Part shown: piece after piece, positions 7,392 through 14,821 of the stretch
Position numbering within the stretch: position 1 is the stretch's first letter
How the letters are laid out: each line of letters starts with the position of its first letter
From: CAUZIR01 sp965250195
GTDB lineage: Bacteria; Chloroflexota; Dehalococcoidia; Lucifugimonadales; UBA2962
Direction of reading: 5' to 3'
NCBI GenBank assembly: GCA_965250195.1
Contig: OZ252295.1
Location: forward strand, 1,798,001-1,862,000
Length of the DNA stretch: 64,000 nt
Notes under the pieces: model-generated
Told to the model about the DNA's origin: nothing
What the model saw: the letters and a program-made list of their open reading frames with translations, nothing else
Database searches by the model: none
Position numbers and translations under genes: made by a program

Positions 7392-8389
7392 GCGACCCCC
7401 ATTTCTTCGCCGGCCAGGATCACAAACACGTCATTCCCGCCGGCGTCCTGTATCACTTGAAAGCCGGCTTCGGCCAGCACCTTGCGGACGTATCCGGGTT
7501 GCACGGGCGCTTTAATCTCCGAAGTGATGCGCCCCGCGATTGCGGCCGGGGACACTTCGCGCACGCCGTCTTTCACTAGGTCGATCAGCACGGCGTCTAT
7601 CAGCTGCTGGTGGGTGACGTAGGTTTTGGACCCATCGGCGTGCCAATAGAAGACGCCCGGAGCGGTCTTCCACCGGCCTAGGGCTTCGTCATCGCGTATC
7701 TGTTCCCAGCTGTCATAGAACTTGCGATAGGGGGCCGTGTAGAACCGTTTTAATTCGGGCGGGCGGTTCCGCTTCCAGGGCGGCAGATAACCAAGGCTCA
7801 TTTGGTGCACGGCGGCCATGACGTGGCGCCCTTCGTCGGGCGTCCAGCAGTTGAAGATTCGCTTCACCTGTTGGCGAATCCGCACGTCGATCATGTCGAA
7901 TGACGGGGCGGTGATGAACAGCCGGTTATCGTGCTTTCGAATCTGCGTCAGCTGGGCGGAGATTTTGACGTTCTCATTTCGAACGGATCGCCTCGAGTCC
8001 AGCACTTGATAGCCTTCGTCCAAGATGACCACGGCATGGCTCAATTCGCTGTCCGAAGACAGCAGGTCGCGGGCCAGGTCAAGGGGCTGGGTCCACGCCC
8101 CGTGTTCTTTCCTGGCGCTGCCCCGCATGTTCGCGTAGACCGTCCAGGGCTGTTCGCAGTTGCGAGTCCTGCACACGCACTTCCCTGTTACCGGGTCCAG
8201 GGCTTTGCCATCGTAGTAAAGGCGGGCCATCATCACGGCCAGCAGCGATTTACCGGACCCTGTAGGGCCAACCATCGCGTTGACGCCGTGCGTGCTGCGT
8301 GACGGCGCCTGACGGGGCGCCTGATAGGTCATGCGGCCCGTGCGAACGCCCCGGCCGGTGTTCGCGCCGGGTTTACGTCTAAAGGTCAA
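7388..8389 (-). CDS. P-loop ATPase, Zot/packaging-motor-like
   Basis: The 333-aa protein has a Walker A GPTGSGKS at 41-48 and a Walker B VVILDE at about 120-125, followed by a segment with QIRKHDNRLFI that resembles the sensor region of Zot/pI-type and packaging ATPases. Cys71, Cys73 and Cys78 (CVCRTRNC) form a possible metal knuckle between the Walker motifs. The C-terminal 100 residues look like a winged-helix domain. There is no clear membrane segment. It would power assembly, export or DNA packaging together with the neighbouring membrane proteins. Both ends overlap neighbours by 4 nt. Family placement by motif only; HerA/FtsK-type is the main alternative. Confidence 0.65.
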   Translation of the reverse strand: MTFRRKPGANTGRGVRTGRMTYQAPRQAPSRSTHGVNAMVGPTGSGKSLLAVMMARLYYDGKALDPVTGKCVCRTRNCEQPWTVYANMRGSARKEHGAWTQPLDLARDLLSSDSELSHAVVILDEGYQVLDSRRSVRNENVKISAQLTQIRKHDNRLFITAPSFDMIDVRIRQQVKRIFNCWTPDEGRHVMAAVHQMSLGYLPPWKRNRPPELKRFYTAPYRKFYDSWEQIRDDEALGRWKTAPGVFYWHADGSKTYVTHQQLIDAVLIDLVKDGVREVSPAAIAGRITSEIKAPVQPGYVRKVLAEAGFQVIQDAGGNDVFVILAGEEMGVA

Positions 8390-8799
8390 CTGGGGTAAGC
8401 CTCTGCGCCTTCTAGCTTTTTGGATTTGCGGTTAAGGAACCGGCGAAGCGGCCCGCCGCCGCCGCTGCCGCTCGCGGTCTGCGCCAGGTAGGTGGGGGAA
8501 ACTGAGCCGGCCGCGACCTGCACGGCTTCGGCCCTGGCCAGGCCGTCCTGTCCGGCCGATCCGATCAGCATGAAACGGGCTTCGCGGAACAGCCCCGTCG
8601 ACCCGTACTTCATGCCGATGCCGGCGATCCTGACCCATCGGTAAAGGCGGGCCAGCGGCAACCGCGACCTGATCAGGTCTTCTTCCATGCTTTCGCCGGC
8701 GGCCAGAATTTCTTTGGCCGCGCTAAGGCGGAAATTAAAGCGGTCCCCGCCGTCTTCGGGGGCGCCATCGGCCATGTTGAAATTGTCTTTGTTCATCAC
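8386..8799 (-). CDS. Hypothetical 137-aa cytoplasmic protein
   Basis: This soluble-looking protein has an acidic N-terminus, a central basic/amphipathic region (RLPLARLYRWVRIAG) and a Gly-rich then Arg/Lys-rich C-terminus. It overlaps both neighbours by 4 nt, so it should be made stoichiometrically with the ATPase and the 334-aa protein. No family recognised; a motor adaptor is only a guess. Confidence 0.5.
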   Translation of the reverse strand: MMNKDNFNMADGAPEDGGDRFNFRLSAAKEILAAGESMEEDLIRSRLPLARLYRWVRIAGIGMKYGSTGLFREARFMLIGSAGQDGLARAEAVQVAAGSVSPTYLAQTASGSGGGGPLRRFLNRKSKKLEGAEAYPS

Positions 8800-9800
8800 A
8801 CCTGACTCCCGAACATGATTATTCCCAGCAGCGCGGCAATCAGGCCGCCGTTAACCCACGGGCTGATCCCTTTGGGACGGTCTTTGTCATCGGCCTGAAT
8901 CTGCGCCTGTTCGGCCCGGTATTCCTCCATTGCTAGGTCTGACCCGAATTCATAGGGCGACAGGTCGGAAGGGTCGATGTTGTCTTGGCCTTCGGCCGTC
9001 AGCCGGATGAAATCGGCCATCGTCAATTCAGACCCGACGCCAACACTGACCGCCAGGCCGTCAGCGTCGGTGATGTTGGATTTAGGGGCCGCGTTCAGAT
9101 CGCGGAAGACCCAATCGGGGGTGATGAAGCGCCACCCTTCCGGGATCGGTTGCCACGCCTTCGGCTTGGACATTTGGATGAACCCGGCCGCTACTGGCAG
9201 CAGGTCGGCGTCGGCGGCGGGGTCATCCATTCGCATCATGATTACGGTCGTTTTTAAGCCCTTCACCCACACGGCCATTGGCGGCACTGTCTCGCCGTCA
9301 GGGGTCCGGTATGAGGCGGTCAGGTCCATTGGCCAAGCCGGATTTTTCAGCAGGGCGGGGAAGGTCGTGATCCCCGCAGCTGCGGGGATTGACAATTCAG
9401 CCAGCGGGCTGTCGCCGTCCGGGGCTTCCAGGGCCACCGGCGCCGGTTGCGGTTTCGCCGGGATCGCTTGCGAAACAGCCGCAGACGCTTTCGAAATGAT
9501 CGGGATCGCCTGCGCCCAGCCGGCCTTTGTGGCCCTCACGCCGATGGCCAGCGCAACGCCGGACCTGTCGGTGGCCCACGACCTGGCGGCGGCCCAGCCG
9601 TTCTTCACGGGCGGTTCAGCGATCAACCAGCCCCGGCCGCCGAAGGCCATAGCGAAGTCAACCAGCTGCGCCCAGCCGCCCGGCTTGGCCAGGTCGATGA
9701 AGGCTGGGGCGTCAGGCGCCGCCGGCGGGTCGCGGCGCGGCGTGTCTTCCGTGGGTGGGCGGTTCTGTTCGGGCGCTTTGGTCGGCCAGGGGAACTTCAT
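8796..9800 (-). CDS. Tail-anchored membrane protein of the ATPase operon
   Basis: The 334-aa product has a Pro-rich N-terminal 35 residues, an Ala-rich central body and a single hydrophobic helix at the very C-terminus (about 315-332). Most of the protein would therefore be cytoplasmic with a tail anchor. No catalytic motif is visible. It is translationally coupled on both sides by 4-nt overlaps. It could link the ATPase to the envelope. I do not recognise the family. Confidence 0.55.
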   Translation of the reverse strand: MKFPWPTKAPEQNRPPTEDTPRRDPPAAPDAPAFIDLAKPGGWAQLVDFAMAFGGRGWLIAEPPVKNGWAAARSWATDRSGVALAIGVRATKAGWAQAIPIISKASAAVSQAIPAKPQPAPVALEAPDGDSPLAELSIPAAAGITTFPALLKNPAWPMDLTASYRTPDGETVPPMAVWVKGLKTTVIMMRMDDPAADADLLPVAAGFIQMSKPKAWQPIPEGWRFITPDWVFRDLNAAPKSNITDADGLAVSVGVGSELTMADFIRLTAEGQDNIDPSDLSPYEFGSDLAMEEYRAEQAQIQADDKDRPKGISPWVNGGLIAALLGIIMFGSQV

Positions 9801-10252
9801 ACCCCACCCCCAACAATGCCGCTGATCCCATCGGATATTTTCGAATAGAAAACGATGGTGAAGACAATGGCGTTCATCACGGCCAGCACCATCGCAATCC
9901 AGTTGTTGGTCGGCACCTTGTTTAGCTTCGGTGCTTCGGCGCCGGCCAGCATGGACTGGCGTTCCCCAAACATGCGGGTAATCAGGCTGGCCGGGGCTTC
10001 AATCGGAGGGTCTTCCGGCCCCACGACCGGGATTAGCCTGACGGTGGTGAGCATCACGGCCGGCTCTCCATCGACCAGCCGCATGGTTTTCGGGGATATC
10101 CACGCCGGTGTCCCGCGTTCGTCAGCTTTGGCGGCCCACAGGACGCGGCCGATCAGGTTTAAGGGGGTCAACGTAATGCGCCGGTCGGGGGACAGCAGCC
10201 AGCCGGTCACCCGGTTCCTGCCCTTCCCTGGCGCCCCCAGTGAAAAACTCAT
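9797..10252 (-). CDS. Membrane-anchored hypothetical protein
   Basis: I choose ATG at 10252 because GGAG lies 9 nt upstream; the frame extends to a TTG at 10276 inside the terminator stem. The 151-aa product has a cytoplasmic-type N-terminal domain (about 1-100) and one strong hydrophobic segment near 120-140. Its stop overlaps the next start by 4 nt. It follows the hairpin at 10276-10311, so it is probably expressed below the level of the 224-aa protein gene. Confidence 0.55.
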   Translation of the reverse strand: MSFSLGAPGKGRNRVTGWLLSPDRRITLTPLNLIGRVLWAAKADERGTPAWISPKTMRLVDGEPAVMLTTVRLIPVVGPEDPPIEAPASLITRMFGERQSMLAGAEAPKLNKVPTNNWIAMVLAVMNAIVFTIVFYSKISDGISGIVGGGV

Positions 10253-10275
10253 TTTGGCGATCTCCAGAATTGTCA

Positions 10276-10311
10276 AAGGCTCGCCGCCAGCTGGTGCCAG
10301 CGGCGAGCCTT
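10276..10311 (-). terminator. Hairpin between the 224-aa gene and the ATPase operon
   Basis: A perfect 12-bp stem (AAGGCTCGCCGC with its complement) closes a 12-nt loop and is followed on the minus strand by TTTGACAATTC. It sits right after the 224-aa membrane protein gene. A partial terminator here would give high expression of that protein and low expression of the genes beyond, as after the major coat gene of filamentous phages. Confidence 0.6.
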
Positions 10312-10344
10312 ACGGCTAACGGGCTGTTAAGTGGCCGCGTTCCG

Positions 10345-11019
10345 CTAGGTGTGGATCACGTTTCTGACGGTCGGGCCGATGGACCCGAACGCCGCGCCCA
10401 GCAGACCCAAGACGTATGCCACCTTGACCAGTGGCGTCAGAGTCGTGACCGCTAGGAATTCCGGCGCAATGGTGTAGGCGTCGGTTACCAACGTGCTGAA
10501 CGAGTTGACCACCGGCAGCAGGATTACTCCGGCCAGGATGATGACTCCGGCTTCCATCATGCCGGCGTTCAGACCTTCGCCAGTCCCGGCCTTCACCCCG
10601 CCGACCAGTGAAGTGGCCGCCGCGCCGACCCCGCCTAGCAGCAGGATGAACGGCAGCATCTTCATGACGATGACGAACATATCGTCAGCGTCTTCAGCGA
10701 GGAAAACCACGGTGATCTTCTGAGTGCTGGAAGCGGTCAGGCCGCCGACGGTCAGGGTCGTGCGGTTCACAGCCATGGCGCTGGATGCGTGGGTCGACAC
10801 GTCGCCGTCAATGGCGGCGGTGATGGTCAGACCCTTGGTCGTGTTGTACCAGTGTTGGCTGTTCAGCGTTATGTCCGCCAGCCCGTTGGCGTCGGCCACT
10901 ACGCTTTCCTCAACCTGGGTCGTTTCCACCGTCCCGCTGGTCGTAAGTGGGCCTTCAAGGATGAAGACTATCAACAGGATCAGCACTGTTGAAAACAGGA
11001 ATCCGAACATTTTATTCAT
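10345..11019 (-). CDS. Abundant membrane protein, candidate major structural subunit
   Basis: The 224-aa protein starts after an excellent AAGGAGG site. It has an N-terminal hydrophobic helix (about 5-23), a Thr/Ser/Val-rich extracellular beta domain (about 27-105), then three to four membrane helices (about 112-215). It is the first gene of the leftward operon and is followed by a terminator-like hairpin, so it is probably the most highly expressed product. It resembles no named family I know; a coat or envelope protein of an integrated virus, or a pilus-like base, would fit. Confidence 0.55.
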   Translation of the reverse strand: MNKMFGFLFSTVLILLIVFILEGPLTTSGTVETTQVEESVVADANGLADITLNSQHWYNTTKGLTITAAIDGDVSTHASSAMAVNRTTLTVGGLTASSTQKITVVFLAEDADDMFVIVMKMLPFILLLGGVGAAATSLVGGVKAGTGEGLNAGMMEAGVIILAGVILLPVVNSFSTLVTDAYTIAPEFLAVTTLTPLVKVAYVLGLLGAAFGSIGPTVRNVIHT

Positions 11020-11120
11020 ACCAGGGAACCTCCTTAGTGGTCCGCTACAGGCGAAAAACGCGACCCAAGTAGGCCGCTCGGTATGTAGAAAGCCTTACAG
11101 ACGTCTTGAAACCCCGGTAG

Positions 11121-11184
11121 CTCGCACACCTGCGAGCTCGCACACCTGCGAGCTCGCACACCTGCGAGCTTGCAAGGTAGCGAG
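11121..11184. promoter_or_regulatory. Tandem palindromic operators between divergent operons
   Basis: The palindrome CTCGCACACCTGCGAG (6-bp arms, 4-nt centre) occurs three times back to back at 11121-11136, 11137-11152 and 11153-11168. A degenerate fourth follows at 11169-11184 (CTTGCAAGGTAGCGAG). The array lies between the leftward 224-aa gene and the HTH regulator ATG at 11206, the classic place for an autoregulator to bind cooperatively. Confidence 0.75.
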
Positions 11185-11205
11185 CCCCCATAGAGTCTTA
11201 GATAG

Positions 11206-11556
11206 ATGTCGATATCGGACGCGGCGCTGGCGGAACGGCTGCCTTCCGCACTAGAACTAATCCGGGAACACTGGCCAGCGCATGAAGAAACCTTCGGCTG
11301 GCGCATGATCTCTCGCCGGCTTGATTACTCGCATGTGAGTTTGTGCCAGGTTAGAAATGGCGACCGCGTGCCACCCAAGTCGGTGCTTCTAGGCATCGTC
11401 AAGATTGGCCAGGAAATAGGGCAAGGCCGGGAAATCTTGGCCTTGCTGTTGGAGGGTTCCCAATCGGAAAGATACTCGCGGTCGTCGCAACGCTCGGGGC
11501 CGTTGTCGCCGGAGGATTGGCGGTCGCAGAGGCGACGCACAGTTTTACAGTCCTAA
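11206..11556 (+). CDS. Small HTH regulator of the divergent module
   Basis: The 116-aa product has a helix-turn-helix-like core (about residues 28-72) with MISRRLDYSHVSLCQVRNG, similar to lambda-repressor/XRE proteins. The ATG is 22 nt downstream of the operator array, suggesting autorepression and control of both operons. The last about 30 codons overlap the signal-peptide coding region of the next gene in another frame and are low in hydrophobic residues, so the true end of the domain is near residue 88. Confidence 0.55.
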   Translation: MSISDAALAERLPSALELIREHWPAHEETFGWRMISRRLDYSHVSLCQVRNGDRVPPKSVLLGIVKIGQEIGQGREILALLLEGSQSERYSRSSQRSGPLSPEDWRSQRRRTVLQS

Positions 11557-12428
11557 GCGTCAGGGAGGCCAGGGCATACCGACACGTCCTCCAAGACGAT
11601 GACCGGCTGGTGCTGGTCCGGTATGCAATGTCTGAAATCCCCTTCGCTGGTGAAGACCCTTACGGCGCCGTCGGCGGGATTCTATCGGTCGAGAATTCCG
11701 GCGGCACCGTGAAGCAACAGACACCCCCGGTAGACGGTTACGCCCTGGCCGCCTTCTATTGGTCGGCAGCTGACGCCACAGTACTGCCTTGGTCCGACGC
11801 CACCGCCCTGGCCTTCGTCCGGGAAAACCCCACCCTCTTCCCGTCCCCACAGGTAGATTCAATCGCTCCGGTTTGGGTGGCGTCCACTTCACAGACCAGC
11901 ACGGCGGCGTCCCTGGCCGAAGACATTAAAGAACTAATGCAAGGGTTAGAAGCCGATGACCCGGACCTGTCCAGTGGCGACCTTGTGTCTACATCCGGCA
12001 TCACCCTGGCCGGCATGGAATACCTGGCCGCCACCTTCCCCCAAATCATGGCTCTGGCCCCGGAGTCATTCGAAGTATCGGCGGCCCCGGTCGGTAACGA
12101 CTTCGACCCCTCGGGGACCGGGGCGTTCATATCGTCCACAGTCTCCACCACGTTCCCGTTCACGCAGGGAATATCTGACCTGGCGTCAGCCTTTGGCGCC
12201 CCCTTCTCAGCTATCGGGCTGCTGGTGCTTGTCGGCATGGTGGGCGGGGTCGGTTACATGGTCGTGACGATAGGCGGCCGGCTTGACCCCTTGCCGCAGC
12301 ACGGCGGCTTCATTCTTGTGTTCGGCGGGCTGGTCGGTGCCATAAACTGGGCCGCCGCCCTGGTGGTCATCGTCATGGTCATAATCGTGGGATCGGGCGC
12401 CATCATCCGGCGGTTCATACCGACGTGA
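11463..12428 (+). CDS. Secreted, membrane-anchored protein with candidate ATC start
   Basis: The open frame has no ATG/GTG/TTG before TTG at 11517. Starting there would delete a near-perfect signal peptide (KILAVVATLGAVVAGGLA, cleavage near AEA). ATC at 11463 lies 6 nt after GGAGGG (11451-11456) and restores it, giving 321 aa. The exported domain (about 25-225) is Thr/Ser-rich and lacks known motifs. Two hydrophobic helices (about 240-262 and 275-310) end the protein. It overlaps the regulator gene by 94 nt. If ATC is not used, a start error in the sequence or frameshifting from the regulator would be alternatives. Confidence 0.55.
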   Translation: MGKILAVVATLGAVVAGGLAVAEATHSFTVLSVREARAYRHVLQDDDRLVLVRYAMSEIPFAGEDPYGAVGGILSVENSGGTVKQQTPPVDGYALAAFYWSAADATVLPWSDATALAFVRENPTLFPSPQVDSIAPVWVASTSQTSTAASLAEDIKELMQGLEADDPDLSSGDLVSTSGITLAGMEYLAATFPQIMALAPESFEVSAAPVGNDFDPSGTGAFISSTVSTTFPFTQGISDLASAFGAPFSAIGLLVLVGMVGGVGYMVVTIGGRLDPLPQHGGFILVFGGLVGAINWAAALVVIVMVIIVGSGAIIRRFIPT

Positions 12429-12519
12429 CGTATTCCGCCGCTGACCAGCTGGCGATCCGTGGGTCCGGGCGCTGCGTCGGATCTCGAGAGCCGACGAAAA
12501 CCGACGTTCCTGTGACGTC

Positions 12520-14379
12520 ATGGCGGTTTTCGGCATGACGGCAATGCGAGCGGTCGCCGCCATTTGGCTGGTGATCCTGGCCGCCGCTTGGGTGGCGATC
12601 CTGGCCGGCGGGGTCTTCGCAGCTGGTGCCGCATCGGCCCACCCCTACGAAGTCCAAATCGAAATCACCAATAACAATACGTCCACGGCGTTCATCGGCC
12701 CGATCCCGATTCCCATAAACGCCCTGAACTTGGTTGACGATAACTACGTCGAGTCTGACGCGGTGAATACCCTGTTCACCGATTCGGGCAACAACCCCGT
12801 CGCCGGCGCCGGCCAGGACATAGGGTCCAACGAAGTCAGCTGGTGGTGGCCGGTCAATATTCCCGCCGGCACCGTTGGCCAGGTCAAGCTATTTGCCGGC
12901 GGGCCAAGCGAAGACCATTCCGTGCTGTTCGGGGGCGGCACAGACCGCGTTGAAATCCCCGACGATGCCACGCTAGACATTGCCACGGCCCTGACCGTCT
13001 CGACCACCGCCACTTTCACAGTCACCCCGACCACCACGGCCGGCGTCTACTACGTTCTGAAGCTAGGCAGTTACGGGCTGGGGATGCGTTCGACCGATGA
13101 ATTATTCGGGGTCGTATGGAGTGACACGAACCTGGCCGCTGAGGCCATCCCCGACGCGACCGACAGCGATACGGGCTTCATCTTGATGGGGTGCACCACG
13201 GCGCATTTGTGCATAGATGACCCTTCAAGCACTCCCGACGATGACACCACCCGCCTTCGGATTGTCGCCGGAACCGCAACGGCCGTGTTCGACGTAGCGA
13301 CGCCGCCGGTAGTGGACGCCGACGATTACATAGAAACGGTGAGGGTCCAATATCGCATTAGCGGCACCGGGGCAAGTTGCACCGTCACCGTTGGAATACG
13401 GCTGGCCGCCGTCGATTCTCTCGCGCCCGCCCAGTCCTGCCGGGCGGCTTATACGGATTACACCGTGAATATTAGCCGGCCCGGCGGCGGCGATTGGGCG
13501 CTCGCGGATCTCGCGGATATGCAGCTGTATATCCGCGCCGTCCAAAGCGGCATCGGGCCGAAAATCACTTCAGCTTACATAGAGGTTCTATTTGCCCAAT
13601 CGCGATGGATTTCCCATTCGCCAGGGCCGGTCACTTCCACACAGGCGACCACGGCGCTGACGTTCGACGGCACCACCTTGGCCCTGCACATAGACGGCAC
13701 GCTGGTTACGTCAAGGGCGCTCGGCTGGACACTGAACGCGACCAGCGAAGTGGTCACGATCATGGAAGGGGCTGAAGGGTTGGCCAGCGGGACCATGATC
13801 GGGGACACGTCCACGACTACGCCCAGCTGGGTGCTGGATATGAAATTCGAACCCCCCCACCTCACCGAAACCCAAGAAGGGGACGCCGGCAATTCATGGG
13901 CCTGGCGGTCAGCGGTCAGCGATTCGTCAGTAGCCAGTAATGCCGGCGTTTGGCACGTCACCTCTGACCTGTCGATGCTGGGTATTTTGGTCGGCGGCCT
14001 AATGGTAGAACCGGCGACCCCGCCGGCGCCAGTGACCCTTGACGAAATCGACATTATCGGCGCTCAGGATATCAGCGTTTTCCTGACCTCCAACGCCACG
14101 ACCACGACCAACATATCAGCCCTTTGGTGGGGCTTCATGGGCGATCTTGGTATGCCGGTGCAGGCCGCCGGCCTGCTGATCGTCATGGTGACCGCAATTC
14201 TTATCAGCGGCCTGCTGTACAGGGCCTGGCCGTCTATGCCGATCAACGTCGCACTGATCGGCACCATCTACCTGATCGGCGCCATGATGGGCTTCTATGC
14301 CTGGTACGTCCTGGCCTTCGGGATGATGTTTTCGGTGCTGGGGACGCTAGGGATGCAACAGTGGATGAACCGCCAGTGA
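12520..14379 (+). CDS. Large exported beta-rich protein with C-terminal membrane helices
   Basis: This 619-aa protein has an N-terminal signal/membrane segment (about 9-38, ending AASA). A long Thr/Asp-rich beta region follows, with only five cysteines. Two stretches look like concanavalin/LamG-type jelly rolls: about 120-200 and 365-480, the latter including TTLALHIDGTLV. Three membrane helices occupy about 545-615. The start is uncertain among ATGs at 12520, 12535 and 12544. The topology suggests a cell-surface or virion spike analogous to an adsorption protein. No family identified. Confidence 0.6.
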   Translation: MAVFGMTAMRAVAAIWLVILAAAWVAILAGGVFAAGAASAHPYEVQIEITNNNTSTAFIGPIPIPINALNLVDDNYVESDAVNTLFTDSGNNPVAGAGQDIGSNEVSWWWPVNIPAGTVGQVKLFAGGPSEDHSVLFGGGTDRVEIPDDATLDIATALTVSTTATFTVTPTTTAGVYYVLKLGSYGLGMRSTDELFGVVWSDTNLAAEAIPDATDSDTGFILMGCTTAHLCIDDPSSTPDDDTTRLRIVAGTATAVFDVATPPVVDADDYIETVRVQYRISGTGASCTVTVGIRLAAVDSLAPAQSCRAAYTDYTVNISRPGGGDWALADLADMQLYIRAVQSGIGPKITSAYIEVLFAQSRWISHSPGPVTSTQATTALTFDGTTLALHIDGTLVTSRALGWTLNATSEVVTIMEGAEGLASGTMIGDTSTTTPSWVLDMKFEPPHLTETQEGDAGNSWAWRSAVSDSSVASNAGVWHVTSDLSMLGILVGGLMVEPATPPAPVTLDEIDIIGAQDISVFLTSNATTTTNISALWWGFMGDLGMPVQAAGLLIVMVTAILISGLLYRAWPSMPINVALIGTIYLIGAMMGFYAWYVLAFGMMFSVLGTLGMQQWMNRQ

Positions 14380-14401
14380 CCACGGCCAAAGGGGGCGCGG
14401 A

Positions 14402-14821
14402 ATGAGTAGCCGACAATATGCTTGGATCGTGATGGTTTGGATCGCCATCAACTTCATGGCGGACATCTCAGAGGGGCTTATTAACCCGACCCACACCAGC
14501 TATCTGAAGACGGTCTTTTCGCTGAACCTGATCAGTGTCAACAGCGTTAATGGTATCCCGATCCCGCTAATGAACCTTGGTTGGTTCTCAGCTGCCTACA
14601 ACCTGGCGACGTTCAACTATTGGTTTTTTGAGTGGCCCGCGGGGTTTTGGGTCCGGCATCTGGTCGGCCTGCCGATTACCGCCATGTTCATATGGGGAAT
14701 TCAGACCACGCTAATGCCGATTCTGATTCAGGCCGCCAATGTGCTGGTTAATTTGTTTATCGGGCTGCGGGGGCTGCTGGGCGGCGTCTTCGGCGCGTTG
14801 GGAAGGCTGATTTTGCGATGA
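14402..14821 (+). CDS. Polytopic membrane protein
   Basis: This 139-aa product has hydrophobic segments at about 5-25, 60-75 and 85-135 with Trp/Tyr/Phe at their borders. It starts 22 nt after the spike gene, and its TGA overlaps the next ATG. It could anchor or cap an envelope structure, as pVI does in filamentous phage, but I see no homology. Confidence 0.5.
   Translation: MSSRQYAWIVMVWIAINFMADISEGLINPTHTSYLKTVFSLNLISVNSVNGIPIPLMNLGWFSAAYNLATFNYWFFEWPAGFWVRHLVGLPITAMFIWGIQTTLMPILIQAANVLVNLFIGLRGLLGGVFGALGRLILR

Noticed and set aside
8977..9825. 282-codon plus-strand ORF over the 334-aa gene
   Set aside because: Antisense shadow; the minus-strand gene fits the 4-nt overlap chain and has a C-terminal membrane helix.
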